This document shows positions 16,985 to 24,754 of a stretch of DNA of 39,349 nucleotides, piece by piece. Both the position numbers and the translations under genes were made by a program. The notes below the pieces were generated by a model. It made no database searches. It was given only the letters and a program-made list of their open reading frames with translations, and was not told where the DNA came from. Within the stretch, counting starts at the first letter, position 1, and each line of letters begins with the position of its first letter. This DNA is from Streptomyces durbertensis (GTDB lineage Bacteria > Actinomycetota > Actinomycetes > Streptomycetales > Streptomycetaceae): NCBI RefSeq assembly GCF_014156695.1, contig NZ_WMLF01000001.1:1-39349 (forward strand), written 5' to 3'.

Positions 16985-17629
16985 TTAGGGGCGGACGGCC
17001 GTACCGAGGACGTGGGCGGCAGCCGGGGACGGAACCCTGGTGGGCGGAAAGGGAAAGTGCTCGATCTCCGTGACGGTGAAACCGGCGGCTGTGATGGCCG
17101 ACCGGGTGTCGCGTCCGGTGTGGCAGCCGCCGCACAGCCGTGGCCAGAACGTCGCGTCCACGAAAGCCTGAACGCGTCGCATCGCGGCGGTGTCGGCTCG
17201 GACGTGCTCGAAGAAGCGCAGTCGTCCGCCGGGGCACAGAACGCGGTGGAGCTCGGCCAGGGCGGCTGCCGGATCAGCGATCGAGCACAGCACCAGGCAG
17301 GCCACCGCGGAGTCGAAGGAGCCGTCGACGAAGGGAAGCCGCTCGGCGCGGGCGCCGGTCACGTCGACAGGGACGGGGGCGGTACGCGCGGCCCGGGTGG
17401 CGAGCGCGCGCAGGCGCGGCTCGGGCTCGACCGCGACAAGCCTCGTGACGTCCGGCGGGTAGTGCGGGAAGTTCAGGCCATGGCCTGCGCCGATCTCGAC
17501 GACTTCACCCGCCAGCCCTGCCGTCAGACGTCTGCGGTAGTCGGCCATTCCGGCCTTCTCCAGCGCCGGTCCGGCGACCCCGGCGTAGAACCGGGCGAAC
17601 AGCGGGTGTCGGGTCCCGTCCGAAACCAT
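16985..17629 (-). CDS. Class I SAM-dependent methyltransferase (UbiE-like)
   Basis: A 214-residue Rossmann-fold methyltransferase. SAM-binding motif I is VVEIGAGHGLNFPHYP (about residues 40-55), motif II is LVAVEPEP with the acidic residue for the ribose, and AERLPFVDGSFDSAVACLVL followed by LHRVLCPGGRLRFFEHV are the later motifs of the UbiE/Coq5-like type. The substrate is unknown. The ATG at 17629 follows a perfect AGGAGG 5 nt upstream. It lies 76 bp after the CsoR/CstR-type repressor on the same strand, so it may be read from the repressor promoter and belong to the persulfide module. Alternatively, the 15-bp palindrome just upstream marks its own control. Confidence 0.87.
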   Translation of the reverse strand: MVSDGTRHPLFARFYAGVAGPALEKAGMADYRRRLTAGLAGEVVEIGAGHGLNFPHYPPDVTRLVAVEPEPRLRALATRAARTAPVPVDVTGARAERLPFVDGSFDSAVACLVLCSIADPAAALAELHRVLCPGGRLRFFEHVRADTAAMRRVQAFVDATFWPRLCGGCHTGRDTRSAITAAGFTVTEIEHFPFPPTRVPSPAAAHVLGTAVRP

Positions 17630-17642
17630 GGCGCCCTCCTTC

Positions 17643-17657
17643 CGTCGTGACACGACG
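17643..17657. promoter_or_regulatory. 15-bp palindrome before methyltransferase
   Basis: CGTCGTG-A-CACGACG, 7-bp perfect arms, directly upstream of the AGGAGG box of the methyltransferase. It differs from the ATACCC-type sites. It could be a separate operator or a leader hairpin that hides the ribosome-binding site. Confidence 0.35.
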
Positions 17658-17705
17658 CGTCCGCCGTGTCAACGAGACGGGTCGGTCTCTCGTGACGTGC
17701 GTTTC

Positions 17706-17975
<270 letters not shown>

Positions 17976-18008
17976 TTACCTCCCTCTTTCGGACGCCTTG
18001 TCACCAGG

Positions 18009-18024
18009 ATACCCCGCCGGGTAT
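18009..18024. promoter_or_regulatory. CstR-like operator O4 (repressor autoregulation)
   Basis: ATACCC-CGCC-GGGTAT, 36 bp upstream of the repressor start codon. On the minus strand it overlaps a possible -10 box TATCCT (18006-18011), so bound repressor would block its own promoter. It has the same 6-4-6 form as the three sites before the dioxygenase gene. Confidence 0.75.
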
Positions 18025-18159
18025 ACGATCCGAGAGGGTCCGGACCTGGCCCCCGCGAGCACGCGAGAGGCGGATCCCGGCCGCAAGCGACGTCAGCGGT
18101 TCCGGCCGACTGCCCCATCCGGCCGTCGACGCGGGTGACGGAGTGGCGTAGCGGGACAT

Positions 18160-19905
18160 TCACAGAACCTCGAGGGCGGGTGCGGAGGAGGGGGCCGACC
18201 CCCGGGCGGCGCCGAGGGCGTCGGGCACGTCGCGATGGACCTGGCGGGCTGCGACGAGGGGCGACCAGATCCCAGCCTGGCCGAGCAGGTCGCGGACCGG
18301 TCCGCGCACGGTGGCCAGCCGCAGAACGACGTCCCGGTCGCCCAGCAGCCGGTTCAGGGACGCCAACGCGTGGGCCCCGTCCGCGTCGCAGTCACTGACG
18401 GCGGAGGCGTCGAGGACCAGGGTGTGCAGCTCCGGGCGGGCTTCGGCCAGTTCCAGCAGCGCCTTCTCGACGCGCTGCGCGCTGGCGAAGTAGAGGGGAC
18501 CGTCGACCCGCACCACGGCAGTCCCGGGGTCGGTGTGCAGGCCGGGGTAGCGACGGATGTTGCGGTAGGCCTGGGTCCCGGGGACCTGCCCGAGTTCGGC
18601 CAGGTGGGGCCGCGAGGAGCGCCACAGGAACACCGCGACGCTGAAGGCGATGCCGGCGGCCAGTCCGGGTTCGACACCGGCCAGCAGGGTGACCGCGAAG
18701 GTGACGGCGAGAGCGACGCCGTCGGCACGCCGGGTGCGCCATGTCCGCCGCGCGCCGTGGATGTCGACCAGGCCGAGGACGGCCGTCACCACGATGGCCG
18801 CGAGGACGGCCTTCGGCAGATGGTGGAAGGCAGGGGTGAGCAGGAGCGCGGTCAGGGCGACCACGGTGGCGGTCACCGCGGTGGCCATCGGAGTGCGGGC
18901 ACCGGCGGCGAAGTTGACGGCGCTGCGGGAGAACCCTCCGGCAACGGGGAAGGCTCCGAACAACCCGGCGGAGGTGTTGGCGGCGCCGATGGCGACCAGT
19001 TCCTTTCCCGGGCTGACACGCTGGCCGGCCTTGGCCGCCAGCGAGGTGGCGACGGCGATGCCCTCCAGGTAGGAGACGAGGGCGATCGCCACCGCCGCGG
19101 GCAGCAGGGCGCCGACGTCGGCACCGGAAAGGGTCGGCAGCGCGGGTACCGGCAGCCCGCCGGGGACGTCGCCGAGCACCCGGACGCCTCGGTCACCGAG
19201 GGAGAGCAGGGCACTGGCCGCGGTCACTCCGGCGACCACGATCAGCGCTCCGGGCAGCCTGGGCAGCCGGCGGCGGAGCAGGACCAGGGCGGTGAGGGCC
19301 GTGACGGAGACCGCGATGGTCAGGAGGTGGGCGGTGCCCGCGCCCTCCCAGAGCGCCACGAGAGTGCCGGGGAGGCCGTCGGCCCGGGCCGCGTCGAGGC
19401 CGAGCAGGTCCTTGAGCTGGCTGGCCGCGATGACCAGGGCGGCGGCGGAGGTGAAGCCGGACAGTACCGAGTGCGACATGAAGGACGTCAGCGCCCCCAG
19501 CCTCAGGGCCCCCATGAGTAGCTGCACCGCTCCGGTGAGCACGGCCAGCAGCCCGGCGAGTGCCGCGTAGCGGGCCGGATCGCCGTTCGCGAGCGGAGCC
19601 AGTGCCGTCCCGGTCATCAGCGCGGTGATCGCGACGGGACCGACGGCGAGGGAACCGGAACTGCCCAGCAGGGCGTAGACCAGCAGCGGGACGACGGAGG
19701 CGTACAGGCCGGTCACCGGCGGCATACCGGCCAGCGTCGCGTAGGCCATGCTCTGCGGCACCAGCATGACGGCGACGGTCAGCCCCGCGACGAGGTCGTG
19801 GCGGAGGACCGCGCGCGAGTAGTCGGGGAGCCACCCCAGCAGCGGCAGCAGCCGGGCGGGGCCGGTGTGCCGCTGCTGGGGGTAGCCGGTGCGCCGGCCG
19901 CTCAC
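18160..19905 (-). CDS. SulP-family anion transporter with STAS domain
   Basis: A 581-residue membrane protein of the SLC26/SulP family. After a short cytosolic N-terminus (PDYSRAVLRHDLVAGLTVAV) come about 10-12 hydrophobic segments, with the family signature MLVPQSMAYATLAGMPPVTG near the start. The last 130 residues form a cytosolic STAS domain (VVRVDGPLYFASAQRVEK; LVLDASAVSDCDADG). Members move sulfate, bicarbonate or other anions. The GTG start overlaps the stop of the rhodanese gene (GTGA), so translation is coupled. In this operon I infer movement of sulfite, sulfate or thiosulfate, with direction unknown. Confidence 0.92.
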   Translation of the reverse strand: MSGRRTGYPQQRHTGPARLLPLLGWLPDYSRAVLRHDLVAGLTVAVMLVPQSMAYATLAGMPPVTGLYASVVPLLVYALLGSSGSLAVGPVAITALMTGTALAPLANGDPARYAALAGLLAVLTGAVQLLMGALRLGALTSFMSHSVLSGFTSAAALVIAASQLKDLLGLDAARADGLPGTLVALWEGAGTAHLLTIAVSVTALTALVLLRRRLPRLPGALIVVAGVTAASALLSLGDRGVRVLGDVPGGLPVPALPTLSGADVGALLPAAVAIALVSYLEGIAVATSLAAKAGQRVSPGKELVAIGAANTSAGLFGAFPVAGGFSRSAVNFAAGARTPMATAVTATVVALTALLLTPAFHHLPKAVLAAIVVTAVLGLVDIHGARRTWRTRRADGVALAVTFAVTLLAGVEPGLAAGIAFSVAVFLWRSSRPHLAELGQVPGTQAYRNIRRYPGLHTDPGTAVVRVDGPLYFASAQRVEKALLELAEARPELHTLVLDASAVSDCDADGAHALASLNRLLGDRDVVLRLATVRGPVRDLLGQAGIWSPLVAARQVHRDVPDALGAARGSAPSSAPALEVL

Positions 19906-20483
19906 GAGGGGATTCCCGTCCGCGGCAGCCGGTTCAGGGCTTGCTTGACGTCCACCGGCTTGGCCGGGCGGTTCCAGGGCATTCGTGCGATGAGCATGCC
20001 CATCGCACAGGTGTTGGTGAGCGCGGCGAAAGTGAGACCCGCGCCGATGAAGCCGGAGAAGAAGCGGGCCGGGCCCCACCAGAGGCTCACGACGACGCCC
20101 AGCAGGACGAGGACACCGGCGGCCAGACGGACCTGCCGCTCCAGTTCCCACCGGGTGCGCCCGCGCACGACGTCTCCGCCGCCGGCTGCCCACTCGTTGA
20201 TCCCGCCGGCCATCACGGTGGTGCCGGGGAGCCCGGCCTCGGCGAGCTTGCGCTGGCACTGGCCGGCCCGGTTGCCGGACTGGCAGACCAGGACGAGGGT
20301 GCCCCCGGCGTCGGCCACGATCCGGTCCAGGTGGGGGTCGATCTGATCCAGGGGGAGGTTGATGGATCCGGCGATGTGCGCGTTCTCGTACTCGCCGGGG
20401 GTCCGTACGTCGACGAGGAGCACGTCCGGGTTGGCCGCGACCAGCGTGCGGACCTCGGCGGGGCTGAGGGATGTCGTTGTCAT
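19902..20483 (-). CDS. Rhodanese fused to DUF2892 membrane domain (YgaP-like)
   Basis: A 193-residue membrane-anchored sulfurtransferase. Residues 1-105 are a rhodanese domain with VLLVDVRTPGEYENAHIAGS and the active loop CQSGNRA (Cys67). Residues about 115-180 are a DUF2892 segment with two hydrophobic helices, including FFSGFIGAGLTFAALTNTCA. E. coli YgaP has this order. It should accept persulfide sulfur at the inner face of the membrane. It starts 36 bp after the CstB-like gene and is coupled to the SulP gene by a GTGA overlap, which suggests a functional link to transport. Confidence 0.92.
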   Translation of the reverse strand: MTTTSLSPAEVRTLVAANPDVLLVDVRTPGEYENAHIAGSINLPLDQIDPHLDRIVADAGGTLVLVCQSGNRAGQCQRKLAEAGLPGTTVMAGGINEWAAGGGDVVRGRTRWELERQVRLAAGVLVLLGVVVSLWWGPARFFSGFIGAGLTFAALTNTCAMGMLIARMPWNRPAKPVDVKQALNRLPRTGIPS

Positions 20484-20519
20484 GAAGGTGTCCTCGGGTC
20501 CTTGAGGGTCTGGCAGAGG

Positions 20520-21914
20520 TCAGTGAGCGGGGGCGGGGGCGGGGGCGGTGAGGAGCGTCCAGGCCTGGAAGCCGCCCAGGACGTCGGAGACGTCGCTGAA
20601 GCCGTGGTGGCGCAGCAGGCTGGCGGCGATCGACGAGCGGTGACCGCCCGCGCAGTGCACGACCAGGGGCCGGTCCGTGGGGAGTTCGCCGAGGCGGCCG
20701 GGGAGTTCGCTCAGCGAGATGTGCGCGGACCCCTCGATGTGGCCGGCGGCGCGCTCTCCGCAGGTGCGGACGTCCACGACGAGCGGTGGCCGCTCGCCCT
20801 CCAGCGCCTCCCGCAGCTGCGCCGCGGTCACGCGGCTGGCGGGGGTGACGTCGTCGGCCATCTCGGCCAGGGCCGTCTCCGGGTCGCGCAGGTAGCCGGC
20901 GACCCGGTCCAGACCGATGCGGGCAAGGCGTGTGACGATCTCCTCCTCGCGGTCCTGCGGCGCGAGGACCAGCAGTTCCCAGTCCGGGCGCAGCACGGTC
21001 CCGGCCTGTTCGGCGAACCGTCCGTCGGCAGGGACGTTGACGGCGCCACGCGGGTGCCCGGTGGCGAACTCCTGCGGGGAGCGCGCGTCGACGACGACCG
21101 CTCCGTCGGCCCGTCGGGCGGCGAACTCCGCCGCGGACAGCGGACGCGGCGCGTTGGACGGGTCGTAGAGCGAGCGGGAGCGCCGGTTGAGGTCGGCGTC
21201 GTAGGAGAAGTAGCCGGGAGCCGCCGACTGGCCGGCGGTGACGATCGCGACGAAGTCCTGCTCGCTCATCGGGGCGCAGGCGTAGTTGGTCGCGCGCTGC
21301 TCACCGATGGTGGACTGCCGCTCGGTGGAGAGGTTCTTGCCGCAGGCCGACCCCGCTCCGTGGGCGGGGAAGACACGCACCTCGTCGGCCAGGCCCATCA
21401 GCTTGTGCTGCACGCTGTCGTAGAGCATCGCGCCCAGCTCCTCCGCGGTGACCCCCGCGGAGGCCAGCAGGTCGGGGCGGCCGACGTCGCCGATGAAGAG
21501 GGCGTCTCCGGTGAGCACGCCGTACGGCACCGGGTCGGCGGCCTTCTCGTAGACCAGGACGCTGACGGACTCCGGGGTGTGCCCGGGAGTTTCCATGATC
21601 TCCAACGTGACGTCGCCGAGGCTGATCCGCTCTCCTTCGGAGAGCTTGCGGATGGGGTACTCGGTCTCGGCCCGGCGGCCGTAGCCGATCCACGCGCCGG
21701 TACGCGCGGCCATCTCCAGGTGGCCGGCGATGAAGTCGGCGTGGAAGTGGGTGTTGATCACGCCCTCGATGGTGAGCCCGCGGGCTTCGGCGTCGGCGAG
21801 GTACTCGGTGACGTCCCGGCGGGGGTCGACGACCACGGCGCGGCCGGTGGTCTCGTCGGCGATCAGGTAGGAAGCCTGCGACAGGCAGTCGAGGTAGTAC
21901 TGGGCGAAGTACAT
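20520..21914 (-). CDS. CstB-like persulfide dioxygenase with two rhodanese domains
   Basis: A 464-residue three-domain enzyme. Residues 1-250 are an ETHE1-type metallo-beta-lactamase with THFHADFIAGH (His56, His58, Asp60, His65), TPGHTPES, TGDALFIGD and FPAHGAGSACG, which bind non-heme iron and oxidise persulfide to sulfite. Residues about 270-365 are a rhodanese fold whose active-site position reads LLVLAPQDREE with no Cys. Residues about 375-464 are an active rhodanese with VVHCAGGHRSS. This order matches staphylococcal CstB, which turns persulfide into thiosulfate. The ATG at 21914 was chosen for GGAGG 5 nt upstream; an in-frame ATG at 21926 lacks one. Three operators sit directly upstream. 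Confidence 0.93.
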   Translation of the reverse strand: MYFAQYYLDCLSQASYLIADETTGRAVVVDPRRDVTEYLADAEARGLTIEGVINTHFHADFIAGHLEMAARTGAWIGYGRRAETEYPIRKLSEGERISLGDVTLEIMETPGHTPESVSVLVYEKAADPVPYGVLTGDALFIGDVGRPDLLASAGVTAEELGAMLYDSVQHKLMGLADEVRVFPAHGAGSACGKNLSTERQSTIGEQRATNYACAPMSEQDFVAIVTAGQSAAPGYFSYDADLNRRSRSLYDPSNAPRPLSAAEFAARRADGAVVVDARSPQEFATGHPRGAVNVPADGRFAEQAGTVLRPDWELLVLAPQDREEEIVTRLARIGLDRVAGYLRDPETALAEMADDVTPASRVTAAQLREALEGERPPLVVDVRTCGERAAGHIEGSAHISLSELPGRLGELPTDRPLVVHCAGGHRSSIAASLLRHHGFSDVSDVLGGFQAWTLLTAPAPAPAH

Positions 21915-21928
21915 GCGAACCTCCATAA

Positions 21929-21946
21929 GATACCCCCCGGGGTATC
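21929..21946. promoter_or_regulatory. CstR-like operator O1
   Basis: GATACCCC-CC-GGGGTATC with perfect 8-bp arms. The 16-bp core (21930-21945) is ATACCC-CCCG-GGGTAT. It lies 15 bp before the dioxygenase start codon, next to the ribosome-binding site. Confidence 0.8.
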
Positions 21947-21960
21947 TGTCGGCTGATAAC

Positions 21961-21976
21961 TTACCCCCGGGGGTAT
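21961..21976. promoter_or_regulatory. CstR-like operator O2
   Basis: TTACCCCCGGGGGTAT, with a perfect 14-bp palindrome at 21962-21975. The centre is 31 bp from that of O1, about three helical turns. It lies just downstream of the predicted transcription start. Confidence 0.8.
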
Positions 21977-21991
21977 GAGGGGACGCTGTCG

Positions 21992-22021
21992 ACGATAAGA
22001 GGCCGTGACACCTCTCGTCAA
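21992..22021 (-). promoter_or_regulatory. Promoter of persulfide operon
   Basis: On the minus strand, TTGACG (22016-22021) and TATCGT (21992-21997) are separated by 18 bp, a good SigA/HrdB-type promoter. The start point would be near 21985, giving a leader of about 70 nt. O3 abuts the -35 and O2 follows the start point. Confidence 0.55.
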
Positions 22022-22037
22022 ATACCCGTGGGGGTAT
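22022..22037. promoter_or_regulatory. CstR-like operator O3
   Basis: ATACCC-GTGG-GGGTAT, directly upstream of the predicted -35 box. The centre is 61 bp from O2, about six helical turns. Together with O1 and O2 it brackets the promoter. Confidence 0.75.
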
Positions 22038-22040
22038 GAA

Positions 22041-22741
22041 TGTCGTTCCGACGTGAGTGGCGCGCGGCGCCTGAGGGGGACGGCGGCCCGACGGCCCCCC
22101 GCGCGCCGTTCGCCGGACGTGAACCGATCGCGGGGAGGGACCGGCCATGCCTCCCGGCCGGCGTGACCCTCAGCGGGCTCACAGCCGTCGTCCACGCCCG
22201 ACCCGGCGGTCCGACCGGAACGGCGGTGTGGGGGTTCGCGTGATTCGACACGCCGGGAGGACCGGCACGGGACCGCCTGTCCGCCGGGCGGGTCGGCGGC
22301 GCGCAGGTGACTACGTCCGCCGACGGGACTCGGGCCGTCGGCGGCGAGGTGGGGCCGAGCGGCCCCGGCGGTCGCTGTCCGTCGAGCTCCACCCGGGGTG
22401 CGTCCTGGCCGGCCCCGGGGGGGCGGACGCGCCCCCTGTCTTCTCGGCACCCTGCCTTCTCGGCGCCCTGCCGGCATGGCTGCCCGCCCGGCACGGACAC
22501 GGCGGCGCACACCTGCCCATGGCAGGGACGGGGTGGGTGCCCAGCACCCTCCTGTCGGCCCGCGGCTTCGGCGTCGAGTCGCCGCTCCTGACCGGCTCGC
22601 TGAAGACCTGCGTGAGGGACGCGACCGGTCTGGTGTCGCGCCTCCGCACTCGCCGGCTCGCCGGCTCGCCGCCGGAGGCTGCGCTCCGCTCTCGCCGCCC
22701 GTCGCCTCGGCAGGCGTCGCGAAGCCCAGGGCTGCCGAAGC
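22041..22741. other. Gene-free GC-rich spacer
   Basis: About 700 bases between the persulfide operon control region and msrB. Open frames exist on both strands, but none has a ribosome-binding site, normal residue composition or a family I recognise. It holds a 10-bp hairpin (22317-22344), a near repeat of CCTTCTCGGC-N-CCCTGCC (about 22438-22473) and three copies of CTCGCCGG around 22647-22670. It may be decayed coding DNA or an msrB downstream region. Confidence 0.5.
22317..22344. terminator. 10-bp hairpin in spacer
   Basis: CCGCCGACGG and its exact complement with an 8-base loop. It may end the msrB transcript, although it is about 400 bases past its stop codon. Confidence 0.35.
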
Positions 22742-23149
22742 CTAGACCTGGCGGGGCAGCAGACGCAGGCTGACGCTGTTGATGCAGTAGCGCTGGTCGG
22801 TGGGGGTCGGGTAGCCCTCGCCCTCGAAGACGTGGCCGAGGTGGGAGCCGCAGCGGGCGCAGCGCACCTCGGTGCGCGTCATCCCAAAGGACGTGTCGAC
22901 CAGCAGTTCGACGGCGTCGGAGTCGGCCGGGTCGAAGAAGCTCGGCCACCCGCAGTGGGACTCGAACTTCGTGTCGGACCGGAAGAGTTCGGCGCCGCAG
23001 GCGCGGCAGGCGTAGACGCCCTCGGTCTTGGTGTCGGTGTACTCACCGGTGAACGCCGGCTCCGTGCCGGCCTGCCGCAGTACCCGGTACTCCTCGGGTG
23101 TCAGCTCGGCCCGCCACTGCTCGTCCGGCTTCTCGATCTCGTAGACCAT
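22742..23149 (-). CDS. msrB: Peptide-methionine (R)-S-oxide reductase
   Basis: A 135-residue MsrB. It reduces the R epimer of methionine sulfoxide in oxidised proteins, with thioredoxin as usual electron donor. The family core is complete: YRVLRQAGTEPAFTGEY, zinc-binding ACRACG and RCARCG, FESHCGWPSF, GSHLGHVF, and the catalytic Cys in RYCINSVSL. The length is standard for the free MsrB form. The start MVYEIEKPDEQW at 23149 is preceded by GGAGGCGG. It lies 67 bp downstream of murC in the same direction, so both may share a transcript. Confidence 0.96.
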   Translation of the reverse strand: MVYEIEKPDEQWRAELTPEEYRVLRQAGTEPAFTGEYTDTKTEGVYACRACGAELFRSDTKFESHCGWPSFFDPADSDAVELLVDTSFGMTRTEVRCARCGSHLGHVFEGEGYPTPTDQRYCINSVSLRLLPRQV

Positions 23150-23182
23150 CTCGGCCGCCTCCTGTCCGTTGCTCCCGGAGCC

Positions 23183-23210
23183 CTGGTCCCCCGGCGCTGG
23201 TCCCCCGGCG
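23183..23210. repeat. Tandem 14-bp duplication
   Basis: CTGGTCCCCCGGCG occurs twice with no gap (23183-23196 and 23197-23210) in the short spacer between msrB and murC. Likely a replication-slippage product. Confidence 0.7.
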
Positions 23211-23216
23211 GCCCCG

Positions 23217-24641
23217 TCAGGCCCGCGCCGGCTCGGCGAGGCGGGCGAGGATGCGGGGGCCGAGGTCGGTCACGTCTCCCGCTCCCATGGTGAGAACAAG
23301 GTCGCCGGGCTTGGCCATTCCCGCGATCAGCTCGGGGATCTCCTCCCGGTCTCCGACGGCGGTGACGTCGGCGCCGTGCGCCCGGGCGGCGTCGGTGACC
23401 AGGGCGCTGGTGACGCCGGGCACGGGGTCCTCGCGGGCCGGGTAGATCTCCATGACCGCGGAGGCGTCGGCGAGCGCCAGCGCCTGGCCCATCTCGCGGC
23501 CGAGCTCCTGGGTGCGGCTGAACAGGTGCGGCTGGAAGACGACCAGCACCCGGCCGGGGGCGTCGGCGGGCAGCGCGCCCCTGATGGCCTCCAGGTCGGC
23601 GGTCATCTCGGTGGGGTGGTGGGCGTAGGAGTCGATGACCTGGACGCCGGCGGCCTCGCCCTTGAGCTGGAGGCGGCGCCTGACCCCGGTGTAGGAGGCG
23701 AGCGCACCGGCCAGCTCGGCGGCGGGGACGCCCGCGGCGGCGCCGGCGGCGAGCGCGGCGACCGCGTTGTGCGCGTAGTGCCGGCCGGGTACGGAGACGG
23801 TGAAGGTCAGCCGCTCGCCGGTGGCCGCGAACTCGGCGGTGACCTCGCTGGTCAGGCCGTGCGGCACCACGGCCAGGACGCGGACGTCGGCGTCCTGGGA
23901 CTCGCCGTAGGTGACGACGGTGGGCGCCGTCTCGCCGAGTCGCACCCGGCGGGTCAGCTCCCGCGCGCCGTCGTGGTCGGCGGAGATCACCAGTGTGCCG
24001 CCGGGGGTCACGCGGTCGACGAACGTCTGGAACGACTCGTGGATCTCCTCCATCGAGGCGTAGTTGGCGTGGTGGTCGAGCTCGACGTTGAGGACGATCG
24101 CGACCTCGGGCGTGTAGCGGTGGAAGCTGCGGTCGCTCTCGTCGGCCTCGGCGACGAAGAGTCCGCCGCGCCCGTGGTGGGCGTTGGAGCCGGGCTCGTC
24201 GAGATCGCCGCCGATCGCGTACGACGGGTCCAGGCCGAGGGTGCGCAGGGCGACGGCGAGCATGGAGGTGGTGGTGGTCTTGCCGTGGGTGCCGGCGACG
24301 GCCAGCGCGCGGGTGCCGGTCATCAGCGCGGCGAGCGCGTCGGAGCGGTGCACGACGGGCACACCGCGTTCGGTCGCCGCGGCCAGCTCCGGGTTGTCCT
24401 CGCGGATGGCCGACGAGACGACCACGCAGTCGGCGTCGGCTGCCAGGTGGTCGGCGGCGTGCCCGATGTGGACGGTGACGCCCAGCTCGCGCAGGGCGGT
24501 GGCGGTGGCCGACTCCCTGGCGTCGCTGCCGGCGACGTGCGCGCCGCGCTGGGCGAGGATCTTGGCGATGCCCGACATCCCGGCTCCGCCGATGCCGATG
24601 AAGTGCGGTCGGGCCATCGAGGGCGGGATCGCCGGTGCCAT
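23217..24641 (-). CDS. murC: UDP-N-acetylmuramate--L-alanine ligase
   Basis: A 474-residue cytosolic Mur ligase that adds L-alanine to UDP-MurNAc in peptidoglycan synthesis. The N-terminal domain starts HFIGIGGAGMSGIAKILAQRG, diagnostic for MurC. The ATP loop is LAVAGTHGKTTTTSM, followed by FVAEADESDRSF and VLNVELDHHANY. The C-terminal domain has DSYAHHPTEM and VFQPHLFSRT, also typical of MurC. The ATG at 24641 has GGGAG 7 nt upstream. It lies outside the dcw cluster, which is normal for this gene in Streptomyces. Confidence 0.97.
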   Translation of the reverse strand: MAPAIPPSMARPHFIGIGGAGMSGIAKILAQRGAHVAGSDARESATATALRELGVTVHIGHAADHLAADADCVVVSSAIREDNPELAAATERGVPVVHRSDALAALMTGTRALAVAGTHGKTTTTSMLAVALRTLGLDPSYAIGGDLDEPGSNAHHGRGGLFVAEADESDRSFHRYTPEVAIVLNVELDHHANYASMEEIHESFQTFVDRVTPGGTLVISADHDGARELTRRVRLGETAPTVVTYGESQDADVRVLAVVPHGLTSEVTAEFAATGERLTFTVSVPGRHYAHNAVAALAAGAAAGVPAAELAGALASYTGVRRRLQLKGEAAGVQVIDSYAHHPTEMTADLEAIRGALPADAPGRVLVVFQPHLFSRTQELGREMGQALALADASAVMEIYPAREDPVPGVTSALVTDAARAHGADVTAVGDREEIPELIAGMAKPGDLVLTMGAGDVTDLGPRILARLAEPARA

Positions 24642-24707
24642 GCTTGATCTCCCTGGTCGTCGCGTACGGCACCGATTGTCGCACCCCGCGCCGGGCCCTC
24701 CCGTCCA

Positions 24708-24738
24708 CCCCGCCGGCCGTGCGAACACGGCGGCGGGG
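24708..24738 (-). terminator. Hairpin terminator of UspA-like gene
   Basis: CCCCGCCGGCCGTG pairs with CACGGCGGCGGGG across a CGAA loop, with one bulged base. It lies 16 bases past the stop of the small upstream gene and before murC. Confidence 0.65.
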
Positions 24739-24754
24739 CGAGGTGCCGGGTGAC

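Noticed and set aside
18235-19521. 428-codon plus-strand frame opposite SulP
   Set aside because: Gly/Asp/Gln-rich shadow of the SulP gene, with no ribosome-binding site or motif.
19941-21956. 671-codon plus-strand frame opposite the persulfide genes
   Set aside because: Low-complexity Gly/Val/Asp composition and covers two real genes on the other strand.
22040-22243. 67-codon plus-strand ORF next to operator O3
   Set aside because: It would be a natural divergent target of O3, but it has no ribosome-binding site and its Pro/Arg/Gly-rich residues look non-coding.
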